From Terrimesophilobacter sp039923755 (GTDB taxonomy: Bacteria; Actinomycetota; Actinomycetes; Actinomycetales; Microbacteriaceae), in contig JBDTCD010000157.1 of NCBI GenBank assembly GCA_039923755.1, positions 1-9,393 on the forward strand: 9,393 nt of DNA, written 5' to 3'. The notes below the pieces were generated by a model, which made no database searches, was not told the DNA's origin, and saw only the letters and a list, made by a program, of their open reading frames with translations. Shown piece by piece: positions 1 to 6,090 of this stretch (position 1 is the stretch's first letter; each line of letters starts with the position of its first letter). A program made the translations under genes and the position numbers.

Positions 1-1
1 C

Positions 2-346
2 CTACTGGATCTGCCGGAGATTGGCGGCCCGGTCGGCTTTTCTGGTGGGGTAATCGCGATCGGTATTCGGCTGGCCGTCATAGAGCCGCGCATCGTTGCC
101 GCTGGCCTTTTCGCCGGAAGTTTCGTACCTCGCACGATCCTCGAGGAGGCCCGGCAGGTCATCATTCCACTGCACGTTCTGTTGCAGTGGGACGACGAAG
201 GCAACGACCGGCAGCTGGCCCTGGACCTGTTCGACGCCTTTGGTTCACCGGAGAAGACGCTGAACGCCAATATGGGTGGTCATACCGGAGTCCCGCAGCA
301 CGCGGGGGAAGACGCGAACGAATTCTTCGTCCGGCATCTCAGCTAG
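2..346 (+). CDS. Alpha/beta hydrolase, dienelactone-hydrolase type (C-terminal part, 5' end outside window)
   Basis: The reading frame is open from base 2 to the TAG at 344-346 and gives 114 residues; the start lies before the window. The fold's catalytic elements appear in order. G-F-S-G-G at residues 12-16 fits the GxSxG nucleophile elbow. W-D-D-E at 63-66 supplies the likely acid after a hydrophobic strand. G-G-H at 92-94 supplies the histidine just before a final helix ending FFVRHLS. From memory, the stretches EPRIVAAGLFAG and LFDAFGSPEKTLNANMGGHTGVP resemble small actinobacterial dienelactone-hydrolase-like proteins, so a cytoplasmic esterase or hydrolase is likely; the substrate cannot be told. 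The elbow looks shorter than the WGLSMG wording I recall in relatives. Family assignment is fairly safe, exact function is not. Confidence 0.72.
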   Translation, partial: LLDLPEIGGPVGFSGGVIAIGIRLAVIEPRIVAAGLFAGSFVPRTILEEARQVIIPLHVLLQWDDEGNDRQLALDLFDAFGSPEKTLNANMGGHTGVPQHAGEDANEFFVRHLS

Positions 347-369
347 ATTCCGGGTGGCCCGCCTCAGCG

Positions 370-390
370 AACCTCCCGACACTCGAGGTT
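370..390. terminator. Possible weak hairpin after the hydrolase gene
   Basis: AACCTC at 370-375 and GAGGTT at 385-390 are perfect inverted arms of six bases around a nine-base loop, 24 bases after the hydrolase stop. No T run follows, which is common for actinobacterial terminators but makes the call weak. The hairpin also lies in the -35 area of the proposed nucS promoter, so it could instead be a regulatory site or chance. Confidence 0.25.
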
Positions 391-403
391 GAGCCGACCC
401 AAG

Positions 404-415
404 TACTCTGAATCA
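404..415 (+). promoter_or_regulatory. Proposed -10 element giving a leaderless nucS transcript
   Basis: TACTCT at 404-409 fits the actinobacterial TANNNT -10 box. Six bases separate it from the GTG at 416, which places the transcription start on the start codon. No Shine-Dalgarno sequence precedes 416, which agrees with a leaderless message. No good -35 box is seen at the expected distance. Confidence 0.45.
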
Positions 416-1111
416 GTGAGACTTGTCATCGCGCATTGCTCCGTCGATTACGCAGGACGGCTCAGTGCCCACCTTCCCCTCGCCACCCGACTTCTTGTCG
501 TGAAGGCAGACGGTAGCGTGCTCGTCCACTCGGACTCGCTGAGCTATAAACCTTTGAACTGGATGAGTCCACCCTGCGTGCTCACGGTCATCGACCCCGA
601 TCCCGAGCAGGCGGACGCCGGGGTGATTGAGCTGTGGAAGGTCAGTCAAGTCAAGACTGCCGACCTTCTCGTCATTTCTATTCACGAGATCCTGCACGAT
701 AGCTCGCACGAACTCGGCATCGACCCCGGCCTGCAAAAGGACGGCGTGGAGGCAGATCTTCAACGCCTGCTCGCGGAGCAGATCGACCTGCTCGGCGACG
801 GATACCGGTTGGTGCGCAGGGAGTACATGACGGCGATCGGGCCCGTCGACATCCTTGCGACAGACGAGCTCGGTGGCAGCGTTGCAGTGGAGATCAAGCG
901 GCGCGGCGACATCGACGGCGTCGAACAGCTCACCAGGGACCTTGAACTCATGAACCGGGATCCACTGCTCGCCCCGGTGTCGGGGGTGTTTGCGGCGCAA
1001 GAGATCAAGCCGCAGGCGCGCACGCTCGCCACCGACCGGGGTATCCGATGCGTCACGCTCGACTACGACGCGATGCGCGGCCTCGATGACAGTCACCTCC
1101 GCCTCTTTTGA
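416..1111 (+). CDS. nucS: NucS/EndoMS mismatch-specific endonuclease
   Basis: NucS cuts both strands at mismatched base pairs and serves as the mismatch-repair nuclease of actinobacteria and many archaea, which lack MutS and MutL. The 231 residues match the family along their whole length. The N-terminal DNA-binding/dimer domain holds RLVIAHCSVDYAGR and SYKPLNWMSPPC. The C-terminal RecB-like nuclease holds HDSSHELG, GPVDIL with D145, VEIK with E159 and K161, and ATDRGIRC. The C-terminal tail ends LRLF, as expected for sliding-clamp binding. GTG 416 was chosen because family members begin at this RLV and a -10 box sits six bases before it. A TTG at 389 would add nine residues but has no convincing ribosome-binding site. 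One oddity: the QxxxY nuclease motif reads Q171-L-T-R-D175, so the usual tyrosine is aspartate. Identity is very secure. Confidence 0.95.
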   Translation: MRLVIAHCSVDYAGRLSAHLPLATRLLVVKADGSVLVHSDSLSYKPLNWMSPPCVLTVIDPDPEQADAGVIELWKVSQVKTADLLVISIHEILHDSSHELGIDPGLQKDGVEADLQRLLAEQIDLLGDGYRLVRREYMTAIGPVDILATDELGGSVAVEIKRRGDIDGVEQLTRDLELMNRDPLLAPVSGVFAAQEIKPQARTLATDRGIRCVTLDYDAMRGLDDSHLRLF

Positions 1112-1139
1112 GGTTCAGCACGGGAACACAGGAAGATCG

Positions 1140-1152
1140 TAGGCTCGGTGGT
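1140..1152 (+). promoter_or_regulatory. Proposed -10 element before the HAD hydrolase
   Basis: TAGGCT at 1140-1145 fits TANNNT and lies seven bases before GTG 1153, so transcription would begin at or one base before the start codon. The same hexamer is found before the S4-domain gene and, on the other strand, before glpK. No clear -35 box is seen, and transcription could also continue from nucS. Confidence 0.4.
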
Positions 1153-1809
1153 GTGAAACCCGATTGGACCTGCGTTCTCTTCGACCTGGACGGCACTCTC
1201 GCCGACTCTGCCCCGGGAATCACGTCGACGCTCGCCCTCATGTTCCAGGAACTCGAGATGCCTGTCCCGCCTCCTGCGGAGTTGCTCAAGTACGTCGGCC
1301 CACCGATTCTCGAAGCATTTCATGACTTTGCAGGGATGAACGAGAAGAAGTCGGCGAAGGCACTCGACATCTATCGTCGCTTCTACCTGGAGAACGGTAC
1401 CAGGGGCGTCACCATCTACCGCGGCATCCCCGCACTTCTGCGTGCTCTCCACCGCAGCCCCGTCATGGTGTCACTCGCGACCTCAAAGCCAGAGAAACCT
1501 GCCCTGGCACTCCTGGACGCGAACGACCTCACGCAATATTTCGACGTCATCACGGGTGCCTCGGTCGACGAGAAACGCAGCGCGAAAGCGGATGTCGTCG
1601 AGGAAGCTCTCCACCGTCTTACGCGTGCCGGCGCTGACACCTCGCGACCGGTCATGGTCGGCGACCGCGATTTCGACGTCGACGGCGCCGCAGAACACGA
1701 TGTCCCGACGATCTTCGTCGAATGGGGATACGGTTCGCCAGCCGAGGCCGCAAAGGCGATCGCTTCGGTCTCGACTGTGGCCGAACTCAGGGCGCTCCTT
1801 CTCCCGTAG
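1153..1809 (+). CDS. HAD-superfamily hydrolase, phosphoglycolate phosphatase-like
   Basis: A cytoplasmic phosphatase of the HAD superfamily, 218 residues long. All four motifs are present: D11-L-D13-G-T (nucleophile and acid/base), the A-T110-S111 segment, K145 in SAKAD, and G170-D171-R-D-F-D175 binding Mg2+. A helical cap of the Gph/PGMB type occupies about residues 16-90. YRGIPALLRAL and LLDANDLTQYFDVITGA are typical of the phosphoglycolate-phosphatase group. The substrate cannot be fixed from sequence; phosphoglycolate, a nucleotide or pyrophosphate are possible. GTG 1153 was chosen because it starts just before the first strand and has a -10 box seven bases upstream. A TTG at 1108 would overlap the nucS stop and add 15 residues unlike the family. 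The gene follows nucS by 41 bases on the same strand and converges with the lipoprotein gene. Confidence 0.88.
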   Translation: MKPDWTCVLFDLDGTLADSAPGITSTLALMFQELEMPVPPPAELLKYVGPPILEAFHDFAGMNEKKSAKALDIYRRFYLENGTRGVTIYRGIPALLRALHRSPVMVSLATSKPEKPALALLDANDLTQYFDVITGASVDEKRSAKADVVEEALHRLTRAGADTSRPVMVGDRDFDVDGAAEHDVPTIFVEWGYGSPAEAAKAIASVSTVAELRALLLP

Positions 1810-1930
1810 GTATCGCGCGAAGGCAGCATCCGGCGCCCTCCGTGGCGGAACGAAGCGACCGGCCGAGAGGGTTCGGGTTCGTGGCCCGCAATCGAGTTGA
1901 TGCGCAGGAACACCCCGGCGCGACGGCGAC

Positions 1931-1944
1931 AGCCACGACTGGCT
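1931..1944. terminator. Possible small hairpin between two convergent genes
   Basis: AGCCA at 1931-1935 and TGGCT at 1940-1944 form a perfect five-pair stem with a four-base loop. It begins 11 bases beyond the lipoprotein stop on the minus strand and lies about 120 bases beyond the HAD stop on the plus strand. There is no T run on either side. Otherwise I see nothing in 1810-1955. Confidence 0.3.
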
Positions 1945-1955
1945 CCTCACTCAGC

Positions 1956-4289
1956 TCAGCACGCCGACTTACCGTCCTCGATTCTGCAGAAGACGAGAGT
2001 CCAGTTATATTCCAATTCCCGAAGGTGACCGTCCTTGGATGTGCTGCAGTTCATGGAGCCACTCACGTCGAAATTCTTGACTTTCGGGTCGTAGACCTTC
2101 GCTGTTGACGGGAACTGTCCCCCCGTTTTGTGCGACGAGTCGCACGCGGCGAAATCCACTGCGACGGGTGGATCGCTCACAAAAAAACTCGAACCGCACG
2201 ATTTCCATAGTTGAAGCCCTTGGAACCGCTTGCCCTGAAGGTGCATTGTTCGCGCGGCCGGCACCACTACGTCGAGTTGCCCTGTGTAGGACTGGGGCCC
2301 GCAATCCGGGGCGGGTGGCGTGTAGTTCGGGTTACCGTCTCCGCAGCCCTTGCTGGGCGGCAGCACTTTGACGGGAGGCACGTTGCCTGTCGCCGGATCC
2401 GATGCAGACTTCACTGTGTCGTAGTGGCCGGTCAAGTTGAACATCAGGGCACCCGACGATGACGCCCATGCGGCATATTCCTGTTCGCTGTTCAGAAAGA
2501 CGACGGCCTGATCTCCCACGTTTCCTTGCGGGTTACTCACCAGTTGCGCCGTCACTTCGACCGGATCGGAGGCAAACGTCGACGTTCCGTCAATTGACCT
2601 CGAGTACGCGAAGCCGCTGCCGCATCCGCCTGCGCTTCCAGCAATATTGGATGCTTCGTGCAAAGAGATCGATCCGACGGCGGTCACTTCGAAGTCGGCT
2701 TCGAGCTTCCAGTCCTGCACGTCGACGATGCCGGTGTGCATCAGGATCTTGAGTTTCGATAGCATGCTGGGAATGAGGCTGAGTCCCAACGTGCTCACAG
2801 CGTCTAGGGCAGCCCAAGGGAAAGCAAACAAGTCCTGGAACAGATCATTGCTCTCCAGGTTCGACTCCGCGTGCAAGGTGACGGATTTCAGGTCGGGCGT
2901 CGCGTGCTCGGGAATGAGATCCGTTTGTGGAGCGCCCGTGAGCTTGTAGGCGACCTGCCCGTTCTTGTCGGTCTTCTTGCGGGTCGCCGAGGTGTTGCCG
3001 CCTTTCCCATCCCCGATTCTCACGAGCCCGGGCCGCGTGGTCTGCAGGTCGAGCGTGACATCTTTCACCGGTCCGCGGGGGGCCACTGGTATTTCGAAAC
3101 CAGCGAAGCCGAGAAGCCTGTTGAGGCAACCGGCGAGTTCAGTCCACTTTCCACTCTTGAACTCGAAGGTGATCGTGAGATCGCGAATCTGACCCGGTTG
3201 CACGTCCTTGGTCCTCACGAGTGGAGAATCGGACATGGCAAAGTCGGCCTCAAGCGCGAGGGCCTTGACGACGACCGACACAAACGCAGCGACGAGCCGG
3301 GCTATACCTATTGCCGCCTTCGTCCCCGCCTTGAGGAATGGCTCGATTGTCTTGTCGTAGCCCTTTCCAAAACCCTTGTAGCTTGCTTTGACCCACTCGT
3401 CACCCCACGGGTTTCCACTCGCGATGTCACACGCCTCTTTGTCTGCTGATGGCAGTGACGGTGCGGCGAACGCCACTGTCTGAATGCGATCGGCTGGAAG
3501 CGCCGCCCATGCCGCTGAGTTCTCACCTCCCGCCATCAGGATCTCGACGGAGAGCCGCCGCAATATCAGGCCGACCTGCCCCCACGTGACGACCACGTCA
3601 TCTTTCGGCACGACCCGATAGTCGCGGTAGAGGAATTCGGGGTTCAAAGAGTTCAGAACAGTGCTGAAGGCGTGATCGGCAGCCGCAAAGACCAGCAGGT
3701 CGTCGTATAGCGCTGAAGCGACATCCATATTCTCGAATTCGGGAATGGTATTCAGAAGACTTCCCAGTTCGGTCAGTCGGATCCCATCGTGTGACGTGCC
3801 CATAAGTGCGAGTATTCGCAACTCCGGATCCGTCACCGGCCAGCCTGCGCCGGACTTTCCGTTCAGCTCCAGCGGCTTTCCGTCAGGACCGTTGACCGCA
3901 ATTCCCGCAGCGACGAGGAGCGACTGCCACGCGGCGACCGATTCTGCGCCACCCCGCTTCGCGGTGTCGGCGAGGGCATGGACCGCGCTGGTGAACGCCA
4001 TGATGTCACCCTCCGCGCTCGTGCTGTCCTGCATCTCCTGCGCGTACTTCTCGATTGCCACCAGGTATTCGTCCATCGCGGCTTCGTCGTTGAAATCTGC
4101 GGGAGGGGTCGGCGCCCGGGGAACATCACTGAGGGACGGCAACGGAGCTGGGGATGGAATCGGACCGAGATACAGCTGGGAATCGACCGCGGGATGAGCC
4201 GGATCGGGCCCAAAGCTGAAGACGCACCCGGTCAGCATCATGGTTGTCGCGACGATGATTCCCATGAACTTGATGACGTGCGCGACCAT
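1956..4289 (-). CDS. Large secreted lipoprotein of unknown function
   Basis: I do not recognise a family for this 777-residue protein. A short signal peptide (MVAHVIKF, then a hydrophobic run) ends in lipobox L19-T-G-C22, so it should be exported and lipid-anchored outside the membrane. A proline-rich linker (about 41-63) follows. Residues 65-275 look mostly helical. Residues 326-346 are a hydrophobic or amphipathic stretch. Residues 405-475 read as beta-strands with T-D-K-N-G-Q-V-A-Y, reminiscent of Big_1 bacterial Ig-like domains, though this is only a resemblance. The C-terminal third is probably beta-rich, with two Pro/Gly loops near 636-668. Besides C22 there are ten cysteines (287, 388, 556, 649, 663, 698, 716, 748, 768, 777), enough for five disulfides; the last residue is cysteine. 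ATG 4289 was chosen over ATG 4319 for its strong ribosome-binding site. The gene has its own promoter with a palindrome over the start. Confidence 0.8.
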   Translation of the reverse strand: MVAHVIKFMGIIVATTMMLTGCVFSFGPDPAHPAVDSQLYLGPIPSPAPLPSLSDVPRAPTPPADFNDEAAMDEYLVAIEKYAQEMQDSTSAEGDIMAFTSAVHALADTAKRGGAESVAAWQSLLVAAGIAVNGPDGKPLELNGKSGAGWPVTDPELRILALMGTSHDGIRLTELGSLLNTIPEFENMDVASALYDDLLVFAAADHAFSTVLNSLNPEFLYRDYRVVPKDDVVVTWGQVGLILRRLSVEILMAGGENSAAWAALPADRIQTVAFAAPSLPSADKEACDIASGNPWGDEWVKASYKGFGKGYDKTIEPFLKAGTKAAIGIARLVAAFVSVVVKALALEADFAMSDSPLVRTKDVQPGQIRDLTITFEFKSGKWTELAGCLNRLLGFAGFEIPVAPRGPVKDVTLDLQTTRPGLVRIGDGKGGNTSATRKKTDKNGQVAYKLTGAPQTDLIPEHATPDLKSVTLHAESNLESNDLFQDLFAFPWAALDAVSTLGLSLIPSMLSKLKILMHTGIVDVQDWKLEADFEVTAVGSISLHEASNIAGSAGGCGSGFAYSRSIDGTSTFASDPVEVTAQLVSNPQGNVGDQAVVFLNSEQEYAAWASSSGALMFNLTGHYDTVKSASDPATGNVPPVKVLPPSKGCGDGNPNYTPPAPDCGPQSYTGQLDVVVPAARTMHLQGKRFQGLQLWKSCGSSFFVSDPPVAVDFAACDSSHKTGGQFPSTAKVYDPKVKNFDVSGSMNCSTSKDGHLRELEYNWTLVFCRIEDGKSAC

Positions 4290-4295
4290 GTTGGT

Positions 4296-4301
4296 TCCCC
4301 C
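4296..4301 (-). promoter_or_regulatory. Ribosome-binding site fixing the lipoprotein start at 4289
   Basis: GGGGGA on the minus strand is separated by six bases from the ATG at 4289. It falls inside the extra ten codons of the longer frame starting at 4319, which has no such site. The shorter start also puts the signal peptide at the N-terminus. Confidence 0.75.
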
Positions 4302-4339
4302 AGGTGACGTCGTGGGCATCCGAGACCCGCGAATCGTGA

Positions 4340-4355
4340 CTTATCGTTCGATAAG
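4340..4355. promoter_or_regulatory. 16-base palindrome over the lipoprotein transcription start (probable operator)
   Basis: The plus strand reads CTTATCGTTCGATAAG, with perfect seven-base arms around a two-base centre. Relative to the proposed promoter the site covers about -4 to +13, where a bound repressor would block RNA polymerase. It could instead form a short hairpin at the 5' end of the message. It is not a LexA box, since the GAAC-N4-GTTC pattern is absent. No regulator gene lies next to it. Confidence 0.5.
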
Positions 4356-4358
4356 ACG

Positions 4359-4387
4359 ACCATAGGGCACGCCGCGCACGGCCTCAA
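4359..4387 (-). promoter_or_regulatory. Sigma-70-type promoter for the lipoprotein gene
   Basis: On the minus strand TTGAGG (4387-4382) and TATGGT (4364-4359) are exactly 17 bases apart, a good fit to the housekeeping promoter. The start would be near the A at 4352, giving a leader of about 62 bases before ATG 4289. This makes transcription of the lipoprotein gene independent of glpK upstream. Confidence 0.6.
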
Positions 4388-4441
4388 GGGGCATTCTGGT
4401 TCTTAGTGCAGGGCTTGGGCGTCGATCGCTAACACGAACGT

Positions 4442-4467
4442 GGCATTGGCGAGGAGCCGCCAGCGCC
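4442..4467 (-). terminator. Possible glpK terminator hairpin
   Basis: Just past the glpK stop, GGCG-type arms can pair: TGGCG at 4447-4451 with CGCCA at 4458-4462 around a six-base loop, extended by GGC 4442-4444 with GCC 4465-4467 across a 2x2 internal loop. No U run follows, so strength is uncertain. The rest of the 4290-4468 gap holds the lipoprotein promoter region. Confidence 0.35.
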
Positions 4468-4468
4468 T

Positions 4469-5995
4469 TTACTTTTCATCAGCACCCTGATTCGGCTCCA
4501 CCCAGTCCAGCGTGCGCTGCACGGCTTTCTTCCACTGCCGGTATTCCCGAGTCCGTCGCTCGTCGTCAGTCGACGGTGAAAAGACCGACTTTTCTCTCCA
4601 GGTTGCCCGGAGCTCATCTAGGTTCGACCAGTACCCCACGGCGAGACCCGCGGCAAACGCCGCCCCGAGCGCCGTGGTCTCCGCAACCTCCGGGAGCACG
4701 ACGGTGCGGTCCAGCGCATCCGACAAGATCTGCAGCAACAGGCTGTTCGCCGTCATTCCTCCATCAACACGAAGCTCGGTGAGCGACATCCGGGTGTCGG
4801 CCTCCATTGCGTCGACGACCTCTTTCGTCTGCCAGGCAGATGCCTCGAGAATCGCTCTGGCAATGTGGGCCTTCGTGACATAGCCGGTCAACCCGACGAT
4901 GACACCTCGGGCATCACTTCGCCAATGCGGCGCGAACAGTCCAGAGAACGCTGGCACGAAATAGCAGTCGCCATTGTCGGGAACACTCGCGGCGAGCGCT
5001 TCAATGTCACTCGACTTCTCGATCGCCCCGAGTTGGTCGCGAAACCATTGCACGAGCGCCCCGGAGACAGCGATGGAACCCTCCAGCGCGTAAACGGCGG
5101 GCGCATCGCCGATCTTGTAGGCGATGGTGGTGAGCAATCCGTGCCGCGACTGGACCGGCTTTCCACCGGTGTTCAACAGCAAAAAACTCCCCGTGCCGTA
5201 TGTACTCTTGACGTCGCCCGTGGAGAATGCGGTCTGTCCGAAGAGTGCGGCGTGCTGGTCTCCCAGAGCACCAGCGACCGGGACGCCAGCGAAGACTCCG
5301 GTCGCAGTTCCGTAGATCTCGGAGGAGGACACGATTTCGGGAAGCGCCGCGCGCGGGATGCGCATGCGCTCGAGGATCGTCTCATCCCAATCCAACTCCT
5401 GCAGGTTCATCAGGAGCGTGCGACTCGCATTGGTGACGTCCGTGACGTGTCGCCCACCTTGGATCCCGCCGGTGAGGTTCCAGATCAGCCAGGAGTCGAT
5501 CGTGCCGAACATGACCTCACCGCGTTCTGCACGTTCTCTTAGCCCGTCGATGTTGTCGAGCATCCAGAGGAACTTTGGGCCGGAAAAGTAGGTCGCGAGC
5601 GGAAGCCCCGTGCGCTCTCGGAACCGTTCTGGCCCCACCGGAGCGCCGAGCTCGCGCACCAGGTCGCCCGTGCGGGTGTCCTGCCACACGATCGCGTTCG
5701 ATACCGGTTCACCGGTCTGCCGGTCCCAGACCAGGGTTGTCTCCCGCTGGTTCGTGATCCCTACCGCTGCGAGCTGTTCCACTCGGATGCCGCCGTCCGT
5801 GAGCACACTCCGGGCGACATCCTGAACGTTGGTCCAGATTTCCATCGCGTCGTGTTCGACCCATCCAGGCTGCGGGAAGATCTGTCGATGCTCGCGCTGG
5901 GCGCTGGAGACGATCCGTCCGCTCGAGTCGAACACGATGCATCGGGTCGATGTCGTCCCCTGGTCGATCGCGGCAACAAACTTCGTGTGGCCCAT
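4469..5995 (-). CDS. glpK: Glycerol kinase
   Basis: Phosphorylates glycerol with ATP to sn-glycerol 3-phosphate in the cytoplasm, the entry step for glycerol use and a source of lipid backbone. The 508 residues are full length for the family. DQGTTSTR at 11-18 binds ATP phosphates. Glycerol contacts are R84-E85, Y136 and D246-Q247, with D246 the catalytic base in GALGDQHAALFGQ. KSTYGTGSF (263-271) and DGGMTANSLLLQ (411-422) are FGGY-family signatures. ATG 5995 has GAGGA six bases upstream; the longer frame to 6073 would carry 26 unrelated residues. The loop that binds fructose-1,6-bisphosphate in E. coli GlpK (GGKGGTR) is shortened to TGVFAGV, so that inhibition is probably absent. No glycerol facilitator or glycerol-3-phosphate dehydrogenase gene is nearby. 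The lipoprotein gene follows on the same strand. Confidence 0.96.
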   Translation of the reverse strand: MGHTKFVAAIDQGTTSTRCIVFDSSGRIVSSAQREHRQIFPQPGWVEHDAMEIWTNVQDVARSVLTDGGIRVEQLAAVGITNQRETTLVWDRQTGEPVSNAIVWQDTRTGDLVRELGAPVGPERFRERTGLPLATYFSGPKFLWMLDNIDGLRERAERGEVMFGTIDSWLIWNLTGGIQGGRHVTDVTNASRTLLMNLQELDWDETILERMRIPRAALPEIVSSSEIYGTATGVFAGVPVAGALGDQHAALFGQTAFSTGDVKSTYGTGSFLLLNTGGKPVQSRHGLLTTIAYKIGDAPAVYALEGSIAVSGALVQWFRDQLGAIEKSSDIEALAASVPDNGDCYFVPAFSGLFAPHWRSDARGVIVGLTGYVTKAHIARAILEASAWQTKEVVDAMEADTRMSLTELRVDGGMTANSLLLQILSDALDRTVVLPEVAETTALGAAFAAGLAVGYWSNLDELRATWREKSVFSPSTDDERRTREYRQWKKAVQRTLDWVEPNQGADEK

Positions 5996-6001
5996 TGCAT
6001 G

Positions 6002-6006
6002 TCCTC
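6002..6006 (-). promoter_or_regulatory. Ribosome-binding site of glpK
   Basis: GAGGA on the minus strand lies six bases before ATG 5995 and decides that start. A second ATG at 6000, between site and start, is in another frame and too close to the site. Confidence 0.65.
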
Positions 6007-6038
6007 GGCTCTGGGGTTGTTCGAGATCCTTCGCTGTG

Positions 6039-6044
6039 AGCCTA
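6039..6044 (-). promoter_or_regulatory. Proposed glpK -10 element
   Basis: TAGGCT on the minus strand would start transcription near 6032 and give a leader of about 37 bases, enough to include the ribosome-binding site. The -35 area (about 6062-6068) is poor. The element sits back to back with the S4-gene promoter in the 95-base divergent gap. Confidence 0.4.
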
Positions 6045-6078
6045 TGGCAAATTCGGGCCCTCGTTCCGATCACCCACC

Positions 6079-6090
6079 TAGGCTCGACCT
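6079..6090 (+). promoter_or_regulatory. Proposed -10 element giving a leaderless S4-protein transcript
   Basis: TAGGCT at 6079-6084 is followed by six bases and then ATG 6091, so transcription would begin on the start codon. No Shine-Dalgarno sequence is visible, which agrees with a leaderless message. The -35 area shows no good match. Confidence 0.5.

Noticed and set aside
389..415. TTG 389 as the nucS start
   Set aside because: It adds nine residues absent from the family as I know it, overlaps the right arm of a hairpin and lacks a well-placed ribosome-binding site, while GTG 416 has a -10 box at leaderless spacing.
413..1096. Long minus-strand frame opposite nucS
   Set aside because: The plus-strand NucS is unmistakable along its full length; the opposite frame shows no family features.
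1830..1910. Possible tRNA-like segment between the convergent genes (GGGTTCGGGTTCG)
   Set aside because: No acceptor stem, anticodon arm or proper T-loop can be folded on either strand.
4340..4355. LexA/SOS box at the lipoprotein promoter
   Set aside because: The palindrome contains TCGTTCGA but not the GAAC-N4-GTTC arrangement of actinobacterial LexA boxes.
4865..5542. 225-codon plus-strand frame opposite glpK
   Set aside because: GlpK covers this stretch with intact signatures; the shadow has no domain and no promoter or ribosome-binding site I can support.
5996..6073. Longer glpK starting at 6073
   Set aside because: The 26 extra residues are not glycerol-kinase-like, and ATG 5995 has GAGGA six bases upstream.
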